From: Phenylobacterium sp.
Lineage (GTDB): Bacteria > Pseudomonadota > Alphaproteobacteria > Caulobacterales > Caulobacteraceae
DNA: 64,000 nucleotides
NCBI RefSeq assembly: GCF_013911965.1
Contig: NZ_JACESE010000003.1
Location: 223,238-287,237 of the forward strand
Reading direction: 5' to 3'
Every line of letters starts with the position of its first letter. The first letter of the stretch is position 1. Positions 52,322 through 59,646 of this stretch are shown piece by piece. The notes beneath the pieces are model-generated. The model was not told the DNA's origin, searched no databases, and saw nothing but the letters and a program-made list of their open reading frames with translations. Both the position numbers and the translations under genes were made by a program.

Positions 52322-55300
52322 TCAGAAGCTCTTGCGGACGCTCACATACCAGTAGCGGCTGTAGGGCGTGTAGAGCTCGGCCAGATAGCCGTCGGAGGCC
52401 AGGGGCGGCTTCTCGTCGGTGAGGTTGCGCACGCCCACGCGCACGCGCGTGTCGGCGGCCAGTCCCTCTTCGAAGTCGTACTGGGCGTAGAGGTTGGCGG
52501 TCAGCTGGCTGTCGACGATCCAGGGATCTCCGGCCGCGTCGACCAGGTCGAAGTCCTGCACGTCGCCCACGTACTGGGTGAAGGCGCCGAGCGTGAACTG
52601 GTCGTAGCGCCAGGTGGCCGAGGCCGACCACTTCCACTCCGGCCGTCCCCCGTCGCGGACGAGATCGCCGCCGCCGGTGATGTTCACCCCCGCATTGATC
52701 TCACCCGCCGCCTGGGCGTCCAGCAGCGCCTGGATCTGCGGCGAAGGCTGCCGGTAGAACTTGATAAGGTGGGCGGCGTTGACGCTGGCCGAGAAGTCCC
52801 CGAAACGCGTGCCGTTGAGCCGCCAGGTGACGCCGAAGTCGATCCCGCGCGCCTCCTGCGGCAGCAGGTTGCGGTACTGGTCGTTGACGTAGAGCACCGT
52901 GCCGACCGGCGTGAGGCCGGTGCCGGCGAAGGCGGCGATATCGTCGGCGGTCGGGGCGGCGCGGATGACGTCCGGATTGCTCGAGCCCTGAGTGCGCAGC
53001 AGGTAGTCCTGGATCAGGGCGTTGCCTTCGCCGAAGAGGCCGACGATGCCCTCCTGCTTCACGCGCCAATAGTCCACGGTGAAGACGAAGTCGCCGATTT
53101 CGGGCGGCAGGAACTGGGGTTCGAAGACCACGCCGGCGCCCCAGGTCTCCGACTCTTCCGGCTGCAGGTCGGGATTGCCGGCCCGCTGCGCCGTCGTGCT
53201 GCCCGAGCGCGAGCAGTTGTCGAAGGAGGCGATGCGGCCCGCCCGGAGATCGGCCTCGCAGCGGATGTAGTCGGTGCGGGTGTTGGACCGCGTGACCAGG
53301 GTGGCGTTCACCTGCTCCAGGTTCGGCGCCTTGAAGCCCTGGGCCCAGGAGCCGCGGAAGCGGAGGCCGTCGACCACGTCCCAGGCGAAGGCGAACTTCG
53401 GCTTGGCCACGGAGCCGGCGTCGCTGAAGTCTTCGTAGCGGCCGGCGATCTGCGTCTCCAGGCTGCGGACGAAGGGGATGTTCATCTCCGGCGAGACGAT
53501 CGGCACGGCGAACTCGACGAAGGCCGAGGTCACGGTGCGCGAGCCCTTGGTGTCCGGCGACGGGCTGGTGCCGATCAGGTCCCCGGTATAGGTCGCGCCG
53601 GTCACGGCGTCGGTGAAGTTGATCGTGCCGTCGACCCGCGCGTCGCGATCGTCCTTCTGCGTCTCGCGGCGGAACTCCACGCCTGCGGCCATGCCGACAT
53701 CGCCGCCCGGCAGGGCGAACAGGTCGGGACGCGAGACCTTGAAGTCGGCCAGGGCCAGCGAACTGGTGTTGCGGCGGACCGTCTTGATCTTGATGGCGTC
53801 GATGGCCGCCTGCGAGCTGGGGTTGGTGTCGGCGAGGCTCGTATTGGCGAGATTGGCCCCGTTGAAGGGGTTGTAGGCGTCCGGCGTCGAGAGCGAGAGC
53901 TGCCGCTGCAGCAGGGTGGCGCTGATGCCGTCGGAGACATCCTCCACCTCCGCCTTGGAGTAGAGCAGCGCGCCCTCCCAGTCGAAGCCGAAGCGTTCGC
54001 CGCGCAGCCCCATAAGGGCGCGCCACTGGCTGTTCTCCACATCCACGAGGTTCGGGCCGGTGTCGGAGAAGTTGTAGGTGCGCAGGGTGACGTTGCGCCC
54101 GCCCGCCGGGGCGTCGATGCCCGAAAGCCGGTTCGGGTTGGCCGATCCGTCGGCGAAGGTGATCGGACCGAAGGGGTTGTAGTAGCTCGCCGCGGGGATG
54201 GTGATCGGCATCGACGACAGGGTGCCGGTCGACGACTGCGAGGCGTGGGTGGTGGCCGTGTAGTAGCCGAGCTCGCCGAAGGCGGTGAGCCCGTCGGTCA
54301 CGTCATAGTTCCCGGTCAGGAACAGGTTGAGCCGCTCGACCTCGGGGATCACCGTGGTGTCGTAGGCGGCCGGGGCGTCGAAGCGGAGGTTGCGGTCGTC
54401 GCCGCTGGTGGCGATGGAGCCGTCGTCGATGCAGTAGCCGCCGCCGATATTGCTCGCACACCCGCTGTTGGTCGACGGCTGGAAGTGGAAGTAGCCGGCC
54501 GAAGAGGTGACCAGGGTCCCGTTGCGGCGCACCGGACCCGAAGCCTGGAAATAGCCCCAGGGCGTCACGGTGCTGCGGCCGTCGAGCGAGGTGGCGTCTT
54601 GGAAGCGCGTGCCGACGAACAGCGGCCGCTTGTCGGCCGAGGCCGTATAGCTCTGGTCGGAGGCGTCGAGGGCGCTCCGGTCGGCGTAGCTGGCGAAGAG
54701 GGTCAGGTTGCCGCGGTCGAAATTGCGGCCGAACAGGCCCGACAGGTCCGTCTGACGCAGACCGGTCCCCTCGGCGCCGCCGTACTGGGCCTCCAGGGTG
54801 ACGCCTTCATAGTCGGTGCGCAGGACCGTATTGACCACGCCGGCCACGGCGTCGGAGCCGTAGAGCGCCGCCGCGCCGTCGCGCAGCACCTCCAGCCGCT
54901 GCAGGCCGTTCACGGGGATGGCGTTGGTGTTGTAGGTGAGCACCGGCACCAGGTTCTCGTCGGCCCGGCTGGTCGGGTGGGTCACCACGCGACGGCCGTT
55001 GAGCAGGACGAGCGTGTTGCCGACGCCGAGATTGCGCAGGTTGACCGACCCCACGTCGCCGCGGGCGCTGTTGCTGGAGTTCGGCAGGTAGGCGGAATTG
55101 AAGCTGACATCGCCCATCTGCGGGATGGCGCGGAAGAGTTCGTCGCCCGAGGCGGCGGCCACCGCCTGGATCTCCTCCTGGCCCACGACGGTCACGGGGA
55201 CCGCTTCGGTGATGTCGGCGCCCTGAATCTGCGATCCCACGACGACCAGCTCTTCGAGCACGGTCTCCTGGGCGGAGGCGGCGCCGGCGCCGAAGGCGCA

Positions 55301-55351
55301 CAGCATGGTGGTGGCCAGCAGCCCGGCCCGGCTCAGCATCTTGGTGTTCAT
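52322..55351 (-). CDS. TonB-dependent outer-membrane receptor
   Basis: 1009 residues. Signal peptide (GLLATTMLCAFGAGAASA), then TVLEELVVVGSQI and the plug domain (VPVTVVGQEEIQAVAAASGD, VNLRNLGVGNTLVLLNGRRV, LQRLEVLRDGAAALYGSDAV). The barrel ends in the aromatic C-terminus YSRYWYVSVRKSF. No iron-uptake genes adjoin. The flanking exported amidohydrolases suggest import of peptides or amide-linked compounds. The ATG giving MNTKMLSRAG is used; MTMNTK two codons earlier is equally possible. Preceded by a 260-bp gap with an inverted-repeat operator candidate. Confidence 0.94.
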   Translation of the reverse strand: MNTKMLSRAGLLATTMLCAFGAGAASAQETVLEELVVVGSQIQGADITEAVPVTVVGQEEIQAVAAASGDELFRAIPQMGDVSFNSAYLPNSSNSARGDVGSVNLRNLGVGNTLVLLNGRRVVTHPTSRADENLVPVLTYNTNAIPVNGLQRLEVLRDGAAALYGSDAVAGVVNTVLRTDYEGVTLEAQYGGAEGTGLRQTDLSGLFGRNFDRGNLTLFASYADRSALDASDQSYTASADKRPLFVGTRFQDATSLDGRSTVTPWGYFQASGPVRRNGTLVTSSAGYFHFQPSTNSGCASNIGGGYCIDDGSIATSGDDRNLRFDAPAAYDTTVIPEVERLNLFLTGNYDVTDGLTAFGELGYYTATTHASQSSTGTLSSMPITIPAASYYNPFGPITFADGSANPNRLSGIDAPAGGRNVTLRTYNFSDTGPNLVDVENSQWRALMGLRGERFGFDWEGALLYSKAEVEDVSDGISATLLQRQLSLSTPDAYNPFNGANLANTSLADTNPSSQAAIDAIKIKTVRRNTSSLALADFKVSRPDLFALPGGDVGMAAGVEFRRETQKDDRDARVDGTINFTDAVTGATYTGDLIGTSPSPDTKGSRTVTSAFVEFAVPIVSPEMNIPFVRSLETQIAGRYEDFSDAGSVAKPKFAFAWDVVDGLRFRGSWAQGFKAPNLEQVNATLVTRSNTRTDYIRCEADLRAGRIASFDNCSRSGSTTAQRAGNPDLQPEESETWGAGVVFEPQFLPPEIGDFVFTVDYWRVKQEGIVGLFGEGNALIQDYLLRTQGSSNPDVIRAAPTADDIAAFAGTGLTPVGTVLYVNDQYRNLLPQEARGIDFGVTWRLNGTRFGDFSASVNAAHLIKFYRQPSPQIQALLDAQAAGEINAGVNITGGGDLVRDGGRPEWKWSASATWRYDQFTLGAFTQYVGDVQDFDLVDAAGDPWIVDSQLTANLYAQYDFEEGLAADTRVRVGVRNLTDEKPPLASDGYLAELYTPYSRYWYVSVRKSF

Positions 55352-55504
55352 AGTCATCCCCAATCCGGCATTGGCGCCGAGGGGCGAGTTTTCTGGCTCC
55401 CGCCGGCGCGCCAACGCCGATTACGGGAAACCGGCCGGATACCCTGGGTATACATCCGACCGACACCCGGAATCAGCACGGCGCCGCAATATTCGGCGCA
55501 ATTC

Positions 55505-55532
55505 GGTCGAATAGAGAACACAATATTCGACC
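55505..55532 (-). promoter_or_regulatory. Inverted-repeat operator candidate upstream of the TonB receptor
   Basis: GGTCGAATA-10 nt-TATTCGACC, perfect 9-bp arms, about 155 bp before the receptor start. The core CAATATTCG recurs at 55487-55495 inside GCGCCGCAATATTCGGCGC. The AT-rich arms in GC-rich DNA make chance unlikely. A binding site for a regulator of the uptake locus is the simplest reading. Confidence 0.5.
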
Positions 55533-55563
55533 CGGCTGATCCGAACGCCGTTCATCAACCAAC

Positions 55564-55586
55564 GTGCGGCGGCGAGGCCGCCGCAC
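55564..55586 (-). terminator. Terminator hairpin of the exported amidohydrolase gene
   Basis: GTGCGGCGGC-CTC-GCCGCCGCAC, a perfect 10-bp stem on the minus strand followed by GTTGGTTG, 24 bp after the stop. Between stop and hairpin lie nearly four copies of the hexamer GGAGGC (55591-55612). Confidence 0.7.
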
Positions 55587-55610
55587 GCCGCCTCCGCCTC
55601 CGCCTCCGCC

Positions 55611-57407
55611 TCAATAGAAGACGACGTCGTCCGCCTCGAGCCACAGGGTCTCGCCCGCCGGGCGGCTGCCGGCCAGCTCCACCTCCAGGAGATCGGTCCC
55701 CGTCCAGGGCCCCTCGGCGCCCCCGCGCCCCTCGACAGGCTTGAGGGACGTGAAGGGGACGGCGACCTGAGCCCACTGCGGGCTGGCGGTCACCGGGGCC
55801 CGCCACCATCCGGAGACGGTCCGCACCCTCAGCTCGTACGCGCCGCCGTCGCCACGAAGGTCGAACTTGAGACCCTGATAGCGGCTCGCGTCGGCGGGCG
55901 TCACCGAACCGCGGCTGAGCGGCAGGATCACGCCGACCTGGGGGTCATCCTTGACCGACATCTTCGCGGCCAGGCTCAGGACCTTGTCTCCGTCCGGCTG
56001 GGTACGGACCTGTCCCACCAGCACGCTGCGATCCATTCCGCCGTCGGTGTCCTGCAGACGAAGGGTGTCCAGCCGCGTGCGGCCGGGCTCGCCCTCGAAG
56101 TCGTCGATCAGCGCCTGGACAGGTTCGGCCGGCAGGGTCATCCGGCCATTGGCCTCGGGCAAGGCGACGCCGGGCCCGACGACCTGGCGCCCGTCGATGA
56201 AGACGCGCTCGGTCTTGCGGACATCGGCGATCTGCGTCCAGGGCGCGCCGTCGAGCAGCACCAGGTCGGCCCGCTTGCCCACCTCGATCGTGCCCCGGTC
56301 GTCGAGCATGCCCATGGCGCGCGCGCTGTTGGCGGTGCCCGCCATCAGCGCCTCGACGGGGGTCAGGCCGGCCTGAACCATCAGCTCCATCTCGTGCAGG
56401 GTGGACACCCCGTGCGGCGTGCCCGGCATGCCCGCATCGGTGCCCAGCGCGACCAGCACGCCGGCGTCGTGCAGCGCCTTCAGGTTCTGCAGGGCGAAGG
56501 CGAACTTGCGCTGAGACTGGACGTAGCGCCCGTTCTGCGGATCGGCCGGCGGCGTCTGACCCGGCTTGACCGGCTCATAGACCGCAAGAGTGGGGGCGTA
56601 GGCGGTTCCCGCCTGCTTGATCAGGGCGACGGTCGCCGCATTGACCGGCTGGTCCTGCAGACTGTGGACGATGATGTCCACGCCGGCCTTGGCCGCCTCT
56701 GCGCCCCGCGGGACGGTGACGGTGTGGGTCACGACCTTCAGGCCGTGCTTGTGAGCCTCGTCCACCAGCGCCGTGAGCGTCCAGGTGTCCATGCTCGTGT
56801 TCTCGGCCGACAGGCCGTAGCGCCAGCCGTCGTGGAAGGCCTTGATGAGGTCGGGCTTGTAGGGGAGCAGCTCCCGCACCGCCTTGCGCGCCGCCTCGGG
56901 CGTGTTGACCCACTTGGTCGTCGCGGTGTCGGCCCAGTCGGCGCCGTGCCCGCCCGGCGTGCTCATGCGCGCGGTGAGGTTCACGTGGGGCGAGGCCAGC
57001 TGCGACAGCCAGCGGCGTCGCGGCGCATAGGATTCCGGCGGCTGGTGGAAGTCGTTGACCGTCGTCACGCCGGCTCGGACGTAGTCGGTGGCGATGGCCG
57101 GGGTGTCGGCCGGATCGCCATTGGGCGTCCAGTGCGTGTGGACGTCGAAGAAGCCGGGCAGCAGCGCCTTGCCTTCGGCCGCGATGACCGTGGCGCCGGC
57201 CGGCGCGGCCACGTCCGGCCCCACCGCCGCGATCCTGCCGTCGCGCAGAAGCACATTGGCCTTGCGGGGCGCGGCGCCCGTGGCGTCGAACACCGTGGCG
57301 CCCATGATGGCGACCGTCCCGCCCTCCTGCGCCGAGGCGCCGGATGCGAGCAGGGACACGCCCGCGGCGAGCGCCGCGACCGTCTTGAAGATACGCTGAA
57401 TTCTCAC
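55611..57407 (-). CDS. Exported amidohydrolase with C-terminal CIA30-like domain
   Basis: 598 residues. Signal peptide (FKTVAALAAGVSLLASGASA). Residues about 30-430 are a metal-dependent amidohydrolase of the imidazolonepropionase/prolidase-like group: LLPGFFDVHTHWTPNGD (HxH), KVVTHTVTVPRG, VDIIVHSLQDQPV, and LVALGTDAGMPGTPHG with the catalytic Asp. Residues about 445-598 (LIDDFEGEPGRTRLDTLR to LWLEADDVVFY) form a beta-sandwich like the CIA30 domain, probably a binding module. It precedes the TonB receptor on the same strand, so it likely acts on substrate in the periplasm. Confidence 0.9.
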   Translation of the reverse strand: MRIQRIFKTVAALAAGVSLLASGASAQEGGTVAIMGATVFDATGAAPRKANVLLRDGRIAAVGPDVAAPAGATVIAAEGKALLPGFFDVHTHWTPNGDPADTPAIATDYVRAGVTTVNDFHQPPESYAPRRRWLSQLASPHVNLTARMSTPGGHGADWADTATTKWVNTPEAARKAVRELLPYKPDLIKAFHDGWRYGLSAENTSMDTWTLTALVDEAHKHGLKVVTHTVTVPRGAEAAKAGVDIIVHSLQDQPVNAATVALIKQAGTAYAPTLAVYEPVKPGQTPPADPQNGRYVQSQRKFAFALQNLKALHDAGVLVALGTDAGMPGTPHGVSTLHEMELMVQAGLTPVEALMAGTANSARAMGMLDDRGTIEVGKRADLVLLDGAPWTQIADVRKTERVFIDGRQVVGPGVALPEANGRMTLPAEPVQALIDDFEGEPGRTRLDTLRLQDTDGGMDRSVLVGQVRTQPDGDKVLSLAAKMSVKDDPQVGVILPLSRGSVTPADASRYQGLKFDLRGDGGAYELRVRTVSGWWRAPVTASPQWAQVAVPFTSLKPVEGRGGAEGPWTGTDLLEVELAGSRPAGETLWLEADDVVFY

Positions 57408-57481
57408 GAGACCGCCCCGGGAACTGACCTCGCGGCCAAGCGCCGCGGGCGAGTCGCTTAGCTCAGCGATGCCGCGAAATC

Positions 57482-57509
57482 CATCCGGCGCGCCGCCGGC
57501 GACCGGATG
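57482..57509 (-). repeat. Inverted repeat after the universal stress protein gene
   Basis: CATCCGG-14 nt-CCGGATG, perfect 7-bp arms, followed on the minus strand by GATTTCGC. It starts 19 bp after the usp stop and may be a weak terminator separating usp from the amidohydrolase gene. Confidence 0.4.
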
Positions 57510-57527
57510 CGCCCGCCGCGCAGGCGA

Positions 57528-58370
57528 TCACCGGGCCAGAAGCACGGGCGTTGGCGGGGATTCGAGCACCGCGCGGGTGGCGCCGCCGAGAACGAACTGC
57601 CGCGCACGGGAATGGCCAAAGGCGCCCATGACCATGAGGTCCGGGCGCACCCGCTCCGTCACATGGCTGAACACGGAGCCGATGGTCGCGCCGGCGGCGT
57701 CGAACGTCTGGACCTCGGCGGCGACGCCGTACAGGCCCAGGTGGCGCAGCAGGTCGTCGGCCAGGTGCGCATCGACGCCCTCCTTCTCGTTCATAACCAC
57801 CAGGATCTTGACCGTCTTGGCCTCGCACAGCAGCGGCATGGCCGCGCCCACGGCCGCCGCCGCCGGCGCGCCGCCGTCCCAGGCCACGAGGATCGTGTCG
57901 AGCCGGGGCTCCAGGGCGGCGTTCTCGGGCGCGATGACCACGGGACGTCCCGATCCGAAGAGGACCGCCTCGGCGACGCCCTGGTAGACCCCGTTCTGAG
58001 GGCTCGCCGGAACGACGCAGAGATCCCGCGTCCGCGCCAGCATGGCGAGGTGGTCTCCGGCTTCGAAGACCTCGAGCTTCGGCTGGAGCCGGCCGCCATA
58101 GACGCCGAGCAGCTTGGCCTGCACCTCAAAGCGGTCGAGGGCGGCGTCGGCCTGTCCGGCGCCCCTCGCCTCCTCGGCGCGGGCGAGATCGCCCAGGCGC
58201 AAGGCGAAGTCGGCAAGGCGGTTGGTCTTCAGCGGGATGTCGACGCGGGGCGACACCGCCGTCACGTTCTTGCCGAGCGCGGCGGCCAGCGCCGTGGCCC
58301 CGTCGATCGCCCGGTCCGAAACCCGGTCCGGATAAGATTCCAGGTGCAGCAGAATGTCCTTGAACGGCAC
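57528..58370 (-). CDS. Universal stress protein (tandem UspA domains)
   Basis: 280 residues from a GTG preceded by AGAGGAG at good spacing (an upstream ATG would begin inside the FixK box). Two UspA folds: residues 1-145 (FKDILLHLESYPDRVSDRAI, AALGKNVTAV) and 150-280 (LDTILVAWDGGAPAAAAVGA, and the ATP-type loop MGAFGHSRARQFVLGGATRA). Usp proteins help survival under oxygen limitation and other stresses. A perfect FNR/FixK palindrome lies 53 bp upstream, so low-oxygen induction is likely. Last gene of the exporter cluster. Confidence 0.92.
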   Translation of the reverse strand: MPFKDILLHLESYPDRVSDRAIDGATALAAALGKNVTAVSPRVDIPLKTNRLADFALRLGDLARAEEARGAGQADAALDRFEVQAKLLGVYGGRLQPKLEVFEAGDHLAMLARTRDLCVVPASPQNGVYQGVAEAVLFGSGRPVVIAPENAALEPRLDTILVAWDGGAPAAAAVGAAMPLLCEAKTVKILVVMNEKEGVDAHLADDLLRHLGLYGVAAEVQTFDAAGATIGSVFSHVTERVRPDLMVMGAFGHSRARQFVLGGATRAVLESPPTPVLLAR

Positions 58371-58422
58371 GGTCGCGTCTCCTCTTTCCCCGTGAGAATT
58401 GGGCGCCGGCCGCGCCGTAACA

Positions 58423-58436
58423 TTGACCCGGGTCAA
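58423..58436 (-). promoter_or_regulatory. FNR/FixK box upstream of the universal stress protein
   Basis: TTGACCCGGGTCAA, a perfect match to the FNR/FixK consensus TTGAY-N4-RTCAA and a full 14-bp palindrome. Its centre is 59 bp from the usp GTG; a class II promoter (site at -41.5) would give a leader of about 17 nt with AATTCT near -10. It overlaps the hlyD stop codon. Confidence 0.75.
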
Positions 58437-59641
58437 GAGGTTCCGCCGGTTTCGTCGCGCAGGCGCACGCGAACGCCGTCCTTCACCTTGTCCGAGGGAT
58501 AGACGACGACCTGGTCGCCCGCCGTCAGGCCCTCCAGAATCTCGGCCTCCCGACTGTCGGCGGCCCCGATCCGCACGGGCGTCAGCCGCGCTCGGCCGTT
58601 CCGGACACGGAACACCGCCCAGCGCCCCTCGTCCCGCACCAGGGCGCCGACCGGCGCCTTCAGCGCGTTCGGCGCCTCGCGAAGGATGACCCGGCCCCAG
58701 ACCCGGTAGCCTGGCGCAAGCCCCTGCCCCGCCTGCGGCCCGTCATCGAAGCGGAGGAGCACCAGGGCCCTCTGTTCCTCCACGCCCAGGGCGGAGGTTT
58801 TGGTGAAGCCCTGAGGCTCGACCCGGCGCACCGTGGCCGGGATGGGAGCGCCGCCCCAGTCGTAGACTTCCGCCCTCATGCCGGGTCGGATGCGCGCCGC
58901 GTCGTGCGAGAGAAACTCGATGGCCGCCTCCAGCCCGCGGGGATCTCCGATCTCGAGCAGCGGCTCGCCGGCGGCCACCGTGCGCTCGCTCTTCTGCACG
59001 ATGCGGGTGACGTAGCCGCCGGCCGGCGCGCGAACGCGGACCAGCCCCCGCCCCACGGCCTCCGGACCGACGAGCAGCGCCTCGGCCCGCCGCAGTTCGG
59101 CTTGCGCCGACCGCACCCGCTCCTGTGCGGCGTCATGGACGGCGCGGGCCCCGTCGGCCGCGGCCTGCGCGTCCTCCAGCGCCTTGTCCGCCGCGAAGCC
59201 TTTCCGGCTGAGCGCCGTCACCCTTCGCAGATCAGACCCCGCCCGGTCGGCCTCGGTCTGCGCCCGCGTCGCTTCGGCCCGCGCCGCCTCGGCCGAGGAC
59301 CGGGCCGCGGCGACGGCGGCCTCGGCCTGGAGCCGCGCGGCGGGGTCGAGAAGGCTTGCGGCGACCGGAGCGATCTCGGCCACGACCGTGACGTCCTGAA
59401 CGACCCGATCGCCCACCTCCAGCCGGACCCGCCGAATGCGGCCGGTCACCGGCGCGGCGACCACATAGGCTTCGCGCACGCGGGCCTGGCCCTGGTCGAA
59501 GACCGCCTCGGCGATCGGCCCCGCCTGAGCCTGCCCGACATCCACCTCGACCGGCCGCGGGGCGAACAGGACGGCGAGCAACACGGCCAGGCCGAGGGCG
59601 ATGGCGCCCAGGGTCAACCAGCGGCGGCGTCTCTGGTCCAT
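58433..59641 (-). CDS. HlyD-family periplasmic adaptor of an ABC exporter
   Basis: 402 residues. One N-terminal membrane anchor (RRRRWLTLGAIALGLAVLLAVL). Lipoyl/barrel halves surround a long coiled coil (residues about 100-205, rich in Ala, Arg and Glu). Motifs VVAAPVTGRIRRVRLEVGDR and VRAPAGGYVTRIVQKSERTV are the biotinyl-lipoyl halves; the C-terminus (LEGLTAGDQVVVYPSDKVKD) is the membrane-proximal domain. It bridges the inner-membrane ABC unit to an outer-membrane channel, possibly the TolC encoded 29 kb away. 5 bp after the permease. Confidence 0.92.
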   Translation of the reverse strand: MDQRRRRWLTLGAIALGLAVLLAVLFAPRPVEVDVGQAQAGPIAEAVFDQGQARVREAYVVAAPVTGRIRRVRLEVGDRVVQDVTVVAEIAPVAASLLDPAARLQAEAAVAAARSSAEAARAEATRAQTEADRAGSDLRRVTALSRKGFAADKALEDAQAAADGARAVHDAAQERVRSAQAELRRAEALLVGPEAVGRGLVRVRAPAGGYVTRIVQKSERTVAAGEPLLEIGDPRGLEAAIEFLSHDAARIRPGMRAEVYDWGGAPIPATVRRVEPQGFTKTSALGVEEQRALVLLRFDDGPQAGQGLAPGYRVWGRVILREAPNALKAPVGALVRDEGRWAVFRVRNGRARLTPVRIGAADSREAEILEGLTAGDQVVVYPSDKVKDGVRVRLRDETGGTS

Positions 59642-59646
59642 CGCGA

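Noticed and set aside
55591-55612. Tandem GGAGGC/CCTCCG repeat as a CRISPR or minisatellite
   Set aside because: Fewer than four copies of a hexamer between a stop codon and a terminator; too short and without spacers.
58371-58436. ATG start for the universal stress protein at 58436
   Set aside because: It would lie in the FixK box and overlap the hlyD end with no ribosome site; the GTG at 58370 has AGAGGAG at proper spacing.
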